Shown: in pieces, positions 11,317-22,588 of the stretch
Position numbering within the stretch: position 1 is the first letter of the stretch
Layout of the letters: each line of letters begins with the position of its first letter
Assembly (NCBI RefSeq): GCF_030272615.1
Contig: NC_081410.1
Span: forward strand, 222,139,415 to 222,203,414
Reading direction: 5' to 3'
Source: Cryptomeria japonica
Lineage: Eukaryota; Streptophyta; Pinopsida; Cupressales; Cupressaceae
Length of the DNA stretch: 64,000 bases
Made by a program: the position numbers and the translations under genes
The notes under the pieces: generated by a model
What the model was told of the DNA's origin: nothing
Database searches by the model: none
Seen by the model: only the letters and a program-made list of their open reading frames with translations

Positions 11317-14300
11317 ATGAGAATTATATCTTGGAATGTTAGGGGCTTAAATACCCCTAACAAGAGGTGCTTAATTAAGTCCCAGATGGACTTAGTTAAG
11401 TGTGATATTTTCATGTTGCAAGAGACAAAATTGTCAAAGGAGTCTGCTGATTTGGTTTTTTCTTCTTGGAGAAAGTGGGAATTCCTCTCCTCTCCAGCTT
11501 GTGGTGCGTCAGGGGGTTTGGCATTGCTTTGGAATAACTTTAACATTGAGGTTGAGCTAGTTGCTTCTACTGTAAACTGGATGTTGGCCTTAGTTAAAAG
11601 CAAGCTTTCAAAAGCAGAGCTTGAACAAGTTTTGTCTAGAGAAGAAATCTATTGGAGACAAAAATCGAGGGAGATTTGGCTTTCAGATGGTGATAGAAAT
11701 ACAAATTTTTTTCAATCTTCAACAAAAATTAAGAGAAGTAGAAATAGGATATCTTGTATTGAGTGTCCAAATGGCAGACTTTTAATAGAATAGGAGGATA
11801 TTGCTTCAGAGGTAGTTAGGTTTTTTAAGTCACTATTGTCTTCGGAGCATGGAGATCTTCATAATAATATTTCTTCTAATATTCCTTCTTTGGTATCTTT
11901 GGAAGATAATAAAATGTTGATGTCTCCTTTTTCTTTGGATGAAGTTAAGAATGTTGTTTTTGTAATGAAACCTGATAAGGCTCTGGGACCGGATGGATTT
12001 ACTCCTTTATTTTTTCAGAATTGCTGGGATTTTGTGGGGAATGATGTTTTATTGGCCCTTGAGGAAGCTAGAAGGAATAGGTCTATTTTGAAAGAGCTTA
12101 ATACTACAATGATTGCAATTATTCCTAAAAAAGAGGTTACCAAGACATTTGCTGATTTTTGCCCTATTGCTTTATGTAATACTTTGTACAAGATTTTTAC
12201 CAAGGTTGTTTCTTTAAGGTTGGCTAAAATTCTGCCTAGGATCATTTCTTTAGAACAAGGTGATTTTGTTCTAGGAAGGGAGACGATAGAGGGAGCTATA
12301 GTGGCACATGAGGTTCTACATTCTATTTCTACTCAGAGAATCTCAGCCATGATCCTCAAATTAGATATGATGAAAGCATATGATAGAGTAGAATGGGGGG
12401 CATTGTGTGTTGTTCTACTTAAATTGGGCTTTTCCAAGGCATGGGTCAAATGGATTCGTGCTTGTATTTCTTCTACAAGGCTCTCGGTTCTAATTAATGG
12501 CTCCCCTTGTGGTTTTTTCTCCTCTTCTAGGGGTTTGAGGCAGGGTGATCCCCTATCTCCTTTCTTGTTCATTCTTCTATCTGAAATGTTCAGTTGGGCT
12601 ATTAGAGCCGCTAAGCTAGGAGGGCTTTGGAAGGGAATTAGGATTCATAATGTTCCACAAAGCATTTTGCATTGCTTGTTTGTAGATGATACCTTGTTAT
12701 TTGGTCAGGCCTCTTTAGGTGAGGCAAGAGTGATAGAGGGGATAATACAGAATTATGCATCCTTTTCTGGTCAAAGAGTCAATGTTGATAAGTCAAAGAT
12801 TTTTTTCCTTCATGCTTCACAATTGGTTCAGGATAGATGAAGATTTTTTGGGGATTTGCATCTGGAAATCTTCCTTGTTCTTATCTTGGTATACCTTTCT
12901 TCATTAAGAAGGATAGAGTTGAGTTTTGGGATAAGATCATTTCAGTTATCTCTAGAAGGATCCTATCTTGGAATCATAGATGGATATCTTTGGTTGGTAA
13001 GATTGTTCTTATTAAGTCTGTCCTAAATGTTGTTCCTATTTATCTCATGTCTATTTTGTAGTCTCTAAAAGTTGTTCTTGTTAGTTTGCAAGATACTCTT
13101 AGGTCCTTCCTTTGGAGTAATAATAAAGAACGTAAGAAGAAACTCCCTCTGGTAGCATGGGATAAAGTTTGTTTACCTAAAAACCTTGGGGGCACAGGCA
13201 TTAGGAGTCTAGAAAGTCAGAATTTAGCCTTAGGTGCTAAGTTGGTTTGGAAATTGTATGAGAGACCATTCTCCTTTTGGGCACAAATTATGTTTTCTAA
13301 ATATTTAAATAACGGACCAAGAGAGTATGTTTTTCAAGTTTCTAATTTACTGTCTGGTTCAACTATTTGGAATATAGATTGTTCATAATGGTAGAAAGGT
13401 CAGGTTTTGGGAGGAAGTTTGGAATGGACATCCCCCTTTGGTGAACTCGAGGGATTGGTCTCCTTTAATTTCCACTCTTTCTTCCCTTTGGGGTGTCTTT
13501 GTGGCTGATTATTTTGAAATTGAGTATAGTGGGAATCTTAAGGTGGCAAAATGGAAATCAATTGAGTTTTTAGATATTGATCAAAATGTGAAATTGGAAT
13601 ATGAAAAGTTGTTGGGGGAGAGAGTAATACTTCTTTCTGATGCCAATGATGAGCTTATCTGGACAAGGAATATCTCTGGTAAGTACACAGTTAAGGATGG
13701 CTATAATTCTCTCTTGGTTGCTAAAGATTTATCTACTTGGCCATACAAGTTGTTTTGGCATACGGCTTGCCTCCCAAAGGCTGGTGCTTTTGCTTGGTTA
13801 GCAATGTAGGACAGGGTCCTTACAGGAATGAGGTTGGATAGGTTAGGTATTACTGCAGTATTTTCTTGTGTCTTTTGTAATAAAAATTTAGAATCCTTTG
13901 CACACTTGTTTCTTCACTATGATTTTGCCTATGCTTGCTGGCAGTGGTTGTTTGAAAAGCTTAATCTATCATTTGTTATTGGTAAGGATCTCCTTTCCCA
14001 CTTTAGATCCTGGCCTCTCCTATTTGCCTCATCTTTATATGCATGTCTTTGGATTATTTCTCCATCTATTGTGATTTGGAATATTTGGTTAGAGCTTAAT
14101 AATAGGATTTTTAAACAAACAAGTTCTTCCTTGGCTGAGGTTTTATTGAGGATTGAATCTTCCATCTCTGAAGTTGCTTTGTCTTTTACCTATAAGAATT
14201 TGGAAACCCTTACCTCTTTTTCTCATTGGGATGGTAGGGTAACTCGAGTTTGGAGAATGTTATCAGTCTTACCTTCTCATGGATCTATTTTAAATAAGAC

Positions 14301-14754
14301 TAATGCTATAAGTAAAAGAAATTTTGCTTGCTGGAAACCTCCTCTGCAAGGGCACTTTAAATTGAATTTTGATGGTGCTTCTCATGGGAAGCCTGGCTTG
14401 GCAGGGGCAGGTATGGTAATTTATGATCATAAGGTAAGATTTGTTCAGGCTCATTGTCATGCGATTGGTTTCAAGTCTAACAATTGTGCAAAATTCTTTG
14501 CTTTGTCCTTTGGTTTGGATATGGCTATATCTTTGGGAATTAAGGACTCGATAATTGAGGGTGATTCTATGGTTATTATTCAAAGTGTCATGAAAAAGAA
14601 GTTGAATTGTTGGCAATTACAATATATACTTGATCATATTTTGCAAAAATTAGATTTTTTTTATTCCTTTTTTATTTCCCACTGTTATACGGAAGTGAAT
14701 AAGATTGCAGATTTCTTGGCTAACTTAGCCATTGATAGTGAAGCTAATATGTAG
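11317..14754 (+). pseudogene. LINE ORF2: endonuclease, RT, RNase H
   Basis: ORF2 starts at ATG 11,317. The endonuclease begins IISWNVRGLN with LQETKL, but after about 90 residues jumps to the pre-RT linker (REIWLSDGDRNTNFF), so most of the endonuclease is deleted. Reverse transcriptase has KALGPDGFTPLFFQ, ALCNTLYKI, RGLRQGDPLSPFLF and the catalytic FVDD (12,680-12,691). A zinc-binding zf-RVT-like part follows (CVFCNKNLESFAHLFLHYDF). The C-terminal RNase H starts LNFDGASHGKPG (14,365) and ends ADFLANLA. Stops at 11,791, 13,059 and 13,807 and frameshifts near 12,840 and 13,389 break it. The protein would nick DNA and copy LINE RNA at the target. It is inactive here. Confidence 0.9.
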
Positions 14755-14939
14755 GAGGTAAGTGTGGATGAGATCCCTTCCTTAGTTTTTGAATATTTGA
14801 AGTAAATAAGGGCATAGTTGTATTCTTCATCAACCTCCTTATTTGGTGTGGCTTTTCTTTGGTGTGGGTTCTGCTATGCTTCGTCACAATGTTTATTTTG
14901 ACAGGGTCTCTGATTATGGTTTCATTTCTACTATGTGGT
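14755..14939 (+). other. LINE 3' untranslated region, first part
   Basis: Sequence between the ORF2 stop and the insertion point of LTR H, ending in the GTGGT target copy at 14,935-14,939. It holds no gene I can support. It resumes at 16,443. Confidence 0.7.
14935..14939. repeat. Target-site duplication of LTR H, left copy
   Basis: GTGGT abutting the left end of solo LTR H, identical to the right copy. Confidence 0.9.
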
Positions 14940-16437
14940 TGATAGTTCTAATACTTAATATAAGTACAGATCCAATAGCCAACAAGATGAGAGGGGGGGG
15001 GGGGGTGAATCATACAAACTTAATTACCCATAAAAACATCAGATTCAACCTCGGTAACATATATCAGTCATATAATAAAAAACTGTCAAACATACAAACT
15101 CAAAAGCATATGAACAATATAAACCTCATAACACCAGATTTAACATGGAAACCCAAATAGGGAAAAACCACTGTGGGATTTCAGACCCACTAAGAAATAT
15201 ACTCTTCTAGAGTATGCTCGGTTAAAAGCAAATCCTGTTAAAGATTACAAAACACATTGCTAGATGTGACCCGGTTAAGGGATTTCCCTCAGATCTGTTA
15301 GGATCTTCACTTTGTTAGAAGCAACCTTGTCAAAGGATTTCAAACACTCAATCAGAATGTCACCTTGTTAGAAGATTTACATATAAGACTGTTACGTCCA
15401 CTCGGTTAAGAGATTTCCTATCACTCTCACAAAATAACACTAATAAAATTTATCTGCAACTTCACATCTAAAATGCTAAAGCAGATTCCTATTTGTTCAA
15501 TACAATCTAGACATAGAACTAATCTTGTCTATCTACTGGGCATCAATACTCTGTTATTCTAACAGGCCTTCAGGCTTCTATGCTTGGTAATCACTATGTA
15601 GCATCCCCTGTGCATACACTTGCCTGCATACATTGTTTATCAACAGTTCCTTATTTATAAACAATCTTCTAACCGCTTAATCTCCTTGATCACATTTCCC
15701 ATGATCAATCATAGCCATCAGATCTTCAATCTTGTCCAGGTTCATTGTATCTTTTTGATCTGAAAATGTTTTACCCTGCCTCGAAACTTGCACATTCACC
15801 TTGGAACTTGTGTTAGGGTAATGCGGTTTAATCTGAGCTGTAGATCTTCTTGCCAACTTTCCATTGCCTTAGATTCATTAACAAACTCTTTCACGGCTTG
15901 CCAATCATTGATCCGCTCCAGCTCATCAGCATCTTTCATTAAATATCACATGTAAACATTTAATGCATTCTGTTATAGCTCGGTTACAACTCGATGAATA
16001 CTAAACTTTACTCGGTAGACATTCTGTCTTTATTAACCGACTGCAATAACCTTAGGGTTTACCGACTAGGTTCCTTAGGGTTTACCGACTAGGTTCTTTG
16101 CTTGATAACATAGTATAGTATTAACCTTTACATTTTACAACATATGTATGATGTTAAAACAATCTAAAACATCAAGATCTCATCATTGTCTGACTCAGTA
16201 GAGTTGCCCATTGAATAACTTATCCCCTTATTCATCATATTCTTTCCTGTGTCTTTACCGACTTCTTTATAATCTTCATATCACATTTCTTAAGATATGG
16301 CAACATCATACTGAATTACAAAATCAATTTCTTGACATCCATGACAAAATAATAATATCAAGATAGTAAAACATCTTTAATCAGTTATGTCCATAATCAT
16401 CAACAACCTTCTCAATATCCTTGTAATATTGCCAACA
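14940..16437 (-). repeat. Solo Copia-type LTR H with 5-bp duplication
   Basis: Read on the minus strand it starts TGTTGGCAATATT at 16,437 and ends at TGATAG on the plus strand (14,940), with TG...CA ends. The identical pentamer GTGGT lies at 14,935-14,939 and 16,438-16,442, so this is a complete LTR with its target-site duplication but no internal region. A G-run at 14,993-15,005 near the end (C-rich on the minus strand) and the GGGAAAAACCACTGTGGGATT block at 15,160-15,180 match the layout of Copia LTRs F and C. Degenerate repeats around CGGTTAAG (15,220-15,410) fill its R-U5 part. Confidence 0.9.
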
Positions 16438-16442
16438 GTGGT
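16438..16442. repeat. Target-site duplication of LTR H, right copy
   Basis: GTGGT abutting the right end of solo LTR H, identical to the left copy. It shows that LTR H entered the LINE 3' region. Confidence 0.9.
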
Positions 16443-16800
16443 ATCATTCTAACTAGTGGTTTGGAGAATTGTGTTTCATAGATAGGGGTGGTTCAGACTG
16501 ATGTTTTTTGGCAGCAATGGATATGCATCCTTCGGTGATCATACTTTAATCTTCCTTCTATATGCTTCTGTTGGCGGCTTCCTTTATATCTAATGCGGCT
16601 TATGTAATTGGGATGGGTTTTTTGATGTACTATGCCAATGGGCATTTGGTATTGGGTAGAATAGGCTTGTGTTACTTAAGCAATACTGAAGGGTTTTCTT
16701 ACTGGTTCTTTCCCTTCAATGCTTTTTGAACCAGACACTATAAAAAAACTTTTAAAATTTAATATAGTTCAGTGGTTCTATACACTTTTATAAAAAAAAA
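16443..16800 (+). other. LINE 3' untranslated region, second part
   Basis: Continuation of the LINE 3' region after LTR H, ending in A-rich sequence (runs at 16,742-16,748 and 16,792-16,800). No gene is seen. Confidence 0.6.
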
Positions 16801-17861
16801 ATAATAATTATTCTTCTATTAAATAGTTAATTTGAAAAGATTAATTTATTTAATTCATTTCATGTCTTTCTATTAATTAATTTAATTGAAATATTTTATT
16901 AATTAATTCATCTATCCTATTCCTCTAATTAATTAAATATCTAATATTTAATTATTTCCTCCAATCATTTGAATATCTCATATTTAATGATTATTCTTCT
17001 ATCTTATAGTCTCAAATATTAAATAATTTCTAAATTATTTAATCCCTTTTCCAAATCACCTTTGATCTCCACTTCATCTTCCCTTTGCCAACTCATCCAT
17101 CATGTGGCATAGGAAATTAATATTTCTCAAATATTAATTCTTCATTTATCTTCAACTTCCAAATTTAATGAAATGTTGTGTTTGTACAAATATTCCATAA
17201 CCTTCTTCTATATTCTCTCCAACATCCCTACATCTTAGGAAGGACTTGAGACCACTTGTCCTCTCATGCCTAAATATTCTCCAACCATCCCTAGATTCCC
17301 TCAGTCAGCAACCCAGTCAAGGCGAGATGAGTGACACTTGTCTTCTCCTTCCCACTTTCTCTCAACCTTCACCTTTGCTCACAACCATCCAAATCTGCAA
17401 ATCTGATCATGATCGTTGATTTGAGCCACATCATCTTATCCTCTCAAAGTCTATAAAATCAAGAGTTTGAGTTGAGAGAGAGTTAGTCTTTAGGTGAGTT
17501 TTTAAAAGATAATCATTTATGAAAACTTATGCATCCATGAGTTTTAATCTTGAAGCAAATAGCATAATCATTTAGCATTGCATATCATAGTATCAATTAA
17601 CTATCAGTTATCAGTCCATTCTTCATATGCCATCTTGGAAGCTATCAGTGCTTGTCTGAGAGCATACCATCTACAACTAGGAATAGTGGAGTTAGGATAG
17701 AATGAAACATAAATCATGAAGGTAATACTAGTATTTTTATTTTATATGTATTTCATGTAGTTTCATTGGTTGAGTTTGGATTTCTTGTAGCATTTCTTTT
17801 GTGTTTTGTAAAACTATAATATTGCAGGTAGCATTGTGATGATGAAATTCAATTCGACACA
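16801..17861 (+). repeat. 3' LTR of element A, second fragment
   Basis: The AT-rich continuation of the LTR after the LINE, with many TTAATTAATT tracts as in the D LTR. It is followed by a promoter-like TATA box at 17,452 and a transcribed-type region up to GACACA at about 17,861. After that the sequence matches the U3 frame of element B (GAATTCTTGTATGATGG, also at 31,545). GAAAG after 17,861 may be one target-site duplication. Confidence 0.7.
17452..17458 (+). promoter_or_regulatory. TATA box of element A LTR
   Basis: CTATAAAATC follows a CT-rich stretch in the middle of the LTR, the expected place for the RNA polymerase II promoter that makes the genomic RNA. Confidence 0.6.
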
Positions 17862-17879
17862 GAAAGGAATTCTTGTATG

Positions 17880-20800
17880 ATGGTGTCACTGGTTATAAGG
17901 TTTTTATTATCATCATACAAGTAACAAGGATTATCAGCTATTCTGGCTGAAATAAGATCGATTTCATCATCACCTCCCTTCTTTTCTCAATCCAGCTCCA
18001 TAATCATTGAATTTATTGTTTCTTTCTTGTGAGACAATAATGAGAGAATTTGGATATATTTCTCTTTGGTTGGAATTACCTTATTCTCCACGAGGATGTC
18101 AATTCTGAAATCCTCCATTTTATTCCAAAGGGTTACAATTCTTTCAATATCTTCTATTTATTCTCCACGAGGACGTCAATTCTGAAATCCTCTATTTTAT
18201 TCCAAAGGGTTATAATTATTTCAATATCTTCTATTTCTTGAGATAAAGAAGTTTTAACACCTTGCATTTGACTTTGGATAACTTCAAAGTCAGCCAACAA
18301 CTTAACCATTGAATCTAGAAGATGAGAACCTTCTAATTTTAATGGAGCAATCCACTCATCCACTACTCAACCTTTGATGCCCACCTATTCCACCTTCTTG
18401 AGAGCTTTGGTATCTATTGAAGAAACAATTGGCTCAATTTCTTGGGAAGATTGTGTGACCTTGAGAAGCACACTAGTTAATTGATCACATTTTTGCTTTA
18501 ATTAATTCTTTTCATTTCTTTCTTGATCAAATCTTCACATCAAAGAATTTAAAGCAATTTGCGAATCTAGTTTGACACTTTCATGTGTCTCCACTCCAAG
18601 CTCTATAGTCTACATAGTATAATCCCTAGGTTGTATATCATCCTTATTCTTGCCTAAAGAGGGCACCATAACCTCATCATATTTCCTTTTGGTAGTTGGA
18701 TACACTAATACCCAAGAAACTGTCTTTGTCTTTTTAGAACCTTTGGATTTGGGGGGAGATAATTGTTCAAAATAAAATTCATCTAGTGAAATCACCTGTT
18801 TCTTTCTTTTGGGAGCTACTACATCCATCCATGGTGGTAATTCTATGTTAGTGAATGGATTTGTGGCCTCCTCCTGAGTATCAATCGGTATTTGAGGAGC
18901 ATTCTGACTTGAAGTTGCAACAGTTGTAGATGTAATCATTGGCATCAAGGCTGCGGTGTCTAGTAATATGCTAGCTGATGTAGCAATGGTAGTTTCTATT
19001 GATACCTCCTTTGTAATAACTATAGATGGAAGACTGGAAGGTACACTAGTGGTGATCTTAGTACTTACAAGGGGTGGAACTTCTACTATGATTGTTGTGG
19101 AAGGTAAAGTCACCATATGTTGTTCTGCAAATGCTTGCTCCATAGTTTCAATAAAATCCAACATTGATGATTCAAGAGTGGATGAAGGAATATCATCCAA
19201 ACTGGAAAAATTGGATAGTGTGAAATATTGTTGAATAGTCTCTAATTGTGGCATTTCCATATTTAATTGTTCATCATCAAATCCCTCATCTTCTTGATCC
19301 GAGTTAGATTCAATAGAATGAATAACAACCCTTGAATGAATTGATACCTGTGAGGTGGTGGGAGTATTACTCTCTCCTTGTTGTGCTGGTTCTTCAAGTT
19401 GTACTTCCTCTTGATGAGGAATTTCCCCTTCTTCTAGTTCTTTTTCCTTCTCAGTTTCCTCAATAAACTATTTCTCTGGCTCCTTTGTTGTTGTCTCTTG
19501 CACTGCTGAATAAGACTCCCCTTTTTTAGACCCTTTGATTGTAAATTTGATTTTAGGTCCTTTTCCCTTAGATTGTGTTGAAGGGATTGAGGGTGGTGCT
19601 TGCAGATCTAGTTTTCTTTGGTCCTCATTTTAGCTATACGTGTTTTACCAACTGGACCATCACTATTGTCACCATCACCGGAATTGGCAGGAAGTTGTTT
19701 CATTCTGATCTTCTTTTTTAGTAACCATACATTGGTATTTGCCAAAATAGGGGCAATTATTTGAGTAATATATTTACTCTCCTTCTTTGACCATTGCATA
19801 GGCAGGAGTGGAGAACCAACAATTTTCTATTCATAATAGACTAGGTCTACTATGTCATCAATATCCTCCATGGTCATAAGGATTTTGGCCAAATCTAGAT
19901 TTTCAATCTACTCCAATGTAGGGCTGCTGAAATCCATTCTCCTTATGTCTTCTTCATCCTGACAATCTACCCATACATCTTCAAATCTGAATATATGAGT
20001 GTAATTTCTTTTGAGTTTATTTTTCATGCCACAAAAATCAAAATTATTTCGAGCTTTGAACCTCCTCGTGGTATTCCATTGCATTTCCTCTTCCATGTGC
20101 TTAGCCTTGGGATTAGTCATAACTGAATACTGACCAATAGATTCTGGGAACTTTAAGCCAATCTTATGAGCTTGTGACTACTTTTCATGCACATAAATCA
20201 ATTATCGACATAGTTTCATGAGTATAATTTTGTCAGATGGATATCTTGGAAAAATGAAGGGTTCTCTTGAGAAACATGCTATCTGGAAGTAAGTGAATGT
20301 AGGGAACTGAAGAAACACACATCTGAAATGAGAAACCTTTCTATATGCTGCTTCCGATAGTCTCTTCTTCTGCAAGTCTTTATCAAACATACGCTTCCAT
20401 ACAGCAAAGAAAGTGTCATTAACCCTTCTAAAATTACTCCCTTGATTAATGATTTTGATTTGGTCATAATAGTTTCAAACAGGTACTAACCTTTTGTCAC
20501 CCTTTATAGACAGACCTAGATATTGCCTCGTTGAGGCAGCTGCATATACAAGGTATGAGGTCATGTATAATTTCAGTGCTATTTTGACCTCCTTCAATAT
20601 AGTACAAAGTGCGTCACTGATCTACTCACCCCAATCTATCTTGGTAGCTCCTTTTCATGATTATATTCATATAATAACACATCCAGCTTTGAAAATAGTG
20701 AGAATCTTTCAGACCTTTTACCCATGCCAACATTGTAACCATATCATTATATTCCTCATTGAAGTCACTTCTATGGAAATACTTTGGCCATCTTGAAGTG

Positions 20801-21445
20801 GTTTAATTTCAAGCAGTAGAGAGAAAAATTGTATTAATTACTTTCTTACACTTTACCTCATTTTTCTCAAAATATTCTTGAGTGATTTCTTGAGTAATGT
20901 TAGCCACTTCCTCAAATGGAGAGCCCTTGAATACATTATTAAAGAAAACACTGTCTAATGTCATAACCACATTCTGATCAGCATCTTTTACTTGTCTTGT
21001 ATTTGGATTAAAATGATCTGCCACTACAAGTACAAAGTCTGGATCATGAGTTGCGACTGGGAAGGAAGCATATTTGTGCAGCTCTGATTTGATCAAGTTT
21101 TTCAAGCATGAAGGAGATTTCTCAACTCAATCAATGAACTCCTGCATATTGACATGACCAATTTTTGTATCCTTTATCTCCTTGATATTGGAGTCAAATG
21201 AGCTTTCTAGATACATATTCAAGTATTTATCATACTTGTACTTCATCTTTTTTGCTAATGGTTTTCTTGGTGAGGATTCCAATTGACTTGAGGAAGGCTT
21301 TAATTTGTCTTGAGAGAGATCTAACATTTGCAAAGGACTACATCCAACACTGAAGATTGTCTTTTTTGATAATCATCATCTTCAGAAAACCAAATTTTAT
21401 CAAATGGGTCAAGAATTCGGAGCCAGAACGGACTTGGGAACAAAA
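17880..21445 (-). pseudogene. Element B U3 accessory frame, copy 1
   Basis: A broken frame of about 1,150 codons; with the C-terminal end in copy 2 the protein would be near 1,250 residues. I know no assigned function. Readable pieces are 21,333-21,127, 21,105-20,809 (PDFVLVVADHF, then NTRQVKDADQN), 20,467-20,202, 20,120-19,908, 19,260-18,610 and 18,363-18,154. The TRxVKDAD...LDSVF...F block resembles TRCIRDVNG...NAEEL..AFG in the E accessory protein. A basic PKRKK cluster, nuclear-localisation-like, lies at about 18,815, followed downstream by coiled-coil-like sequence. Several stops, a frameshift near 21,336 and a 77-bp duplication disable it. It lies in U3, downstream of the palindrome array. 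Confidence 0.65.
18081..18234 (-). repeat. 77-bp tandem duplication in the B accessory frame
   Basis: TTATTCTCCACGAGGAxGTC begins at 18,081 and 18,158. Copy 2 in the 5' LTR has only one unit (31,755), so the duplication arose in this LTR after insertion. As 77 is not a multiple of three, it shifts the frame. Confidence 0.88.
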
Positions 21446-21505
21446 CTGTCAAAAACTGGCAGGTCGGGGAAAAAAGTCTGATCTGCACCTTAAGCATCAA
21501 AATTT

Positions 21506-22588
21506 GCACATCGGACTTTAAAGTTCGATGTGTAGGGAAAAACATCTTCCTTGCATATCAGACTTTAAAGTTCAGTCTGCAAGTTGGGGAAAAGCTATCA
21601 GCACATCGGACTTTAAAGTTCGATGTGCAAGGAAAACATACACAAAAGATGTGCACATCAGACTTTAAAGTCCGATGTGCTTGGGGAAGAACAAAGGTTG
21701 ACTTGTCGGGTTTTAAAACCCAACATTTCAACTGGATAAGCCAAAATCTACATATCGAACTTTAAAGTCCGATATGTAAGACAAAATCCTCCTCCTAACT
21801 TGTCGAGTTTTAAAACCCGGCCTGTTAGCAAGAAGGACATATCCTACATATTGGACTTTAAATTCTAATATGTAGGAGACATATCAATCCATCACCCTAC
21901 ATGTTGGGATTTGAAACCTGACATGTAGGTGAAGGAAAGGGAAGAAAAGAGATCAGGGGCAATCGGATTTTAAAATACGATGTGCCCATAATCTCAAAAA
22001 CAAAGACAAAAGGAAAACAACAAAACTAAAAAAGAAGATGTCGCCAAAGGAAAGAAAACCCAAAATTAAATGAAAACCGACCTCAACCACAACGATTGAT
22101 AGAATTCATTGAATCAGGAAGACAATAGAGAGCCAAGACAGAGGAATAGAGTAGGAGGGCACATGAGGAGAAACAATTAGCAAGCGAAATGAGGAAAAAA
22201 GACTCAAAAATTAATAAATAAACCCTCATATTAAGAAATTAATGCCAACATTAATTCCAAGAGTGCCATGCATGTTGGGTTTTAAAGTCTGACATGCGGG
22301 ATAAAACTTCTTGCAAGTCGGACTATAAAGTCCAATATGGAAGCCTTTATTGTCAAACTGCACATCGGACTTTGTAAAGTCCGATGTGCAAGGGAATGTG
22401 CAAGGGAAAATTCCCTTCAGGACGAACTTTAAAGTCCAATCTACAGGGAAAGAACTACTTGCAGGTCCGACTTTAAAATCTGATCTGTAGGGGAAGAACC
22501 AAAATATTACACATCAGACTTTAAAGTCCGATGTACAATTATATCAAAAGAAAACCCTGCAGGTCAGACTTTAAAGTCCAACCTGTAG
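21506..22588. repeat. Array of 17 co-varying palindromes with TTTAAA core
   Basis: Seventeen imperfect palindromes of about 22-34 bp, most centred on GACTTTAAAGTC or GGTTTTAAAACC. Approximate positions: 21,506-21,532; 21,552-21,581; 21,601-21,628; 21,653-21,680; 21,704-21,725; 21,749-21,778; 21,798-21,825; 21,843-21,876; 21,896-21,929; 21,956-21,987; 22,271-22,296; 22,311-22,340; 22,359-22,390; 22,420-22,446; 22,461-22,490; 22,508-22,536; 22,557-22,588. The copy at 22,359 has 15-base perfect arms. Arms differ between copies (GCACAT, TACATAT, CCTACATGT) yet stay complementary within a copy. The array lies in U3 upstream of the accessory frame. No spacer uniformity is seen. Confidence 0.92.

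Larger units (their letters stand above)
10985..16800 (+). mobile_element. L1-type LINE G inserted in the A LTR
   Basis: Plus-strand non-LTR retrotransposon with ORF1 remnant, endonuclease, reverse transcriptase, zinc-finger-like region and C-terminal RNase H, and a 3' end that finishes in A-rich sequence near 16,790. It interrupts the 3' LTR of element A. The right boundary is uncertain by tens of bases because both the tail and the target are A-rich, and I could not identify a clean target-site duplication. The solo LTR H lies in its 3' untranslated region. Confidence 0.85.
3214..17861 (+). mobile_element. Tat/Ogre-like Gypsy element A, 5' end outside window
   Basis: Plus-strand Ty3/Gypsy element with the order gag-linker, reverse transcriptase, own RNase H, archaeal-type RNase H, integrase, a 2.2-kb 3' noncoding region, polypurine tract and 3' LTR. 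The second RNase H between the first RNase H and integrase is the usual Tat/Ogre arrangement. Its 3' LTR is split by LINE G. At 17,862 the sequence turns into the U3 frame of element B, so A lies inside B's 3' LTR. Many stops make it defective. Confidence 0.85.

Noticed and set aside
16443-16800. 5' internal region of a plus-strand Copia element starting at a TGGTATCA primer site after LTR H
   Set aside because: GTGGT is the target duplication present on both sides, and the following sequence continues the LINE 3' region without gag.
21506-22588. CRISPR-like array
   Set aside because: Unit arms and spacings vary strongly, the genome is eukaryotic and no associated genes exist. The units are palindromes, not direct repeats with unique spacers.
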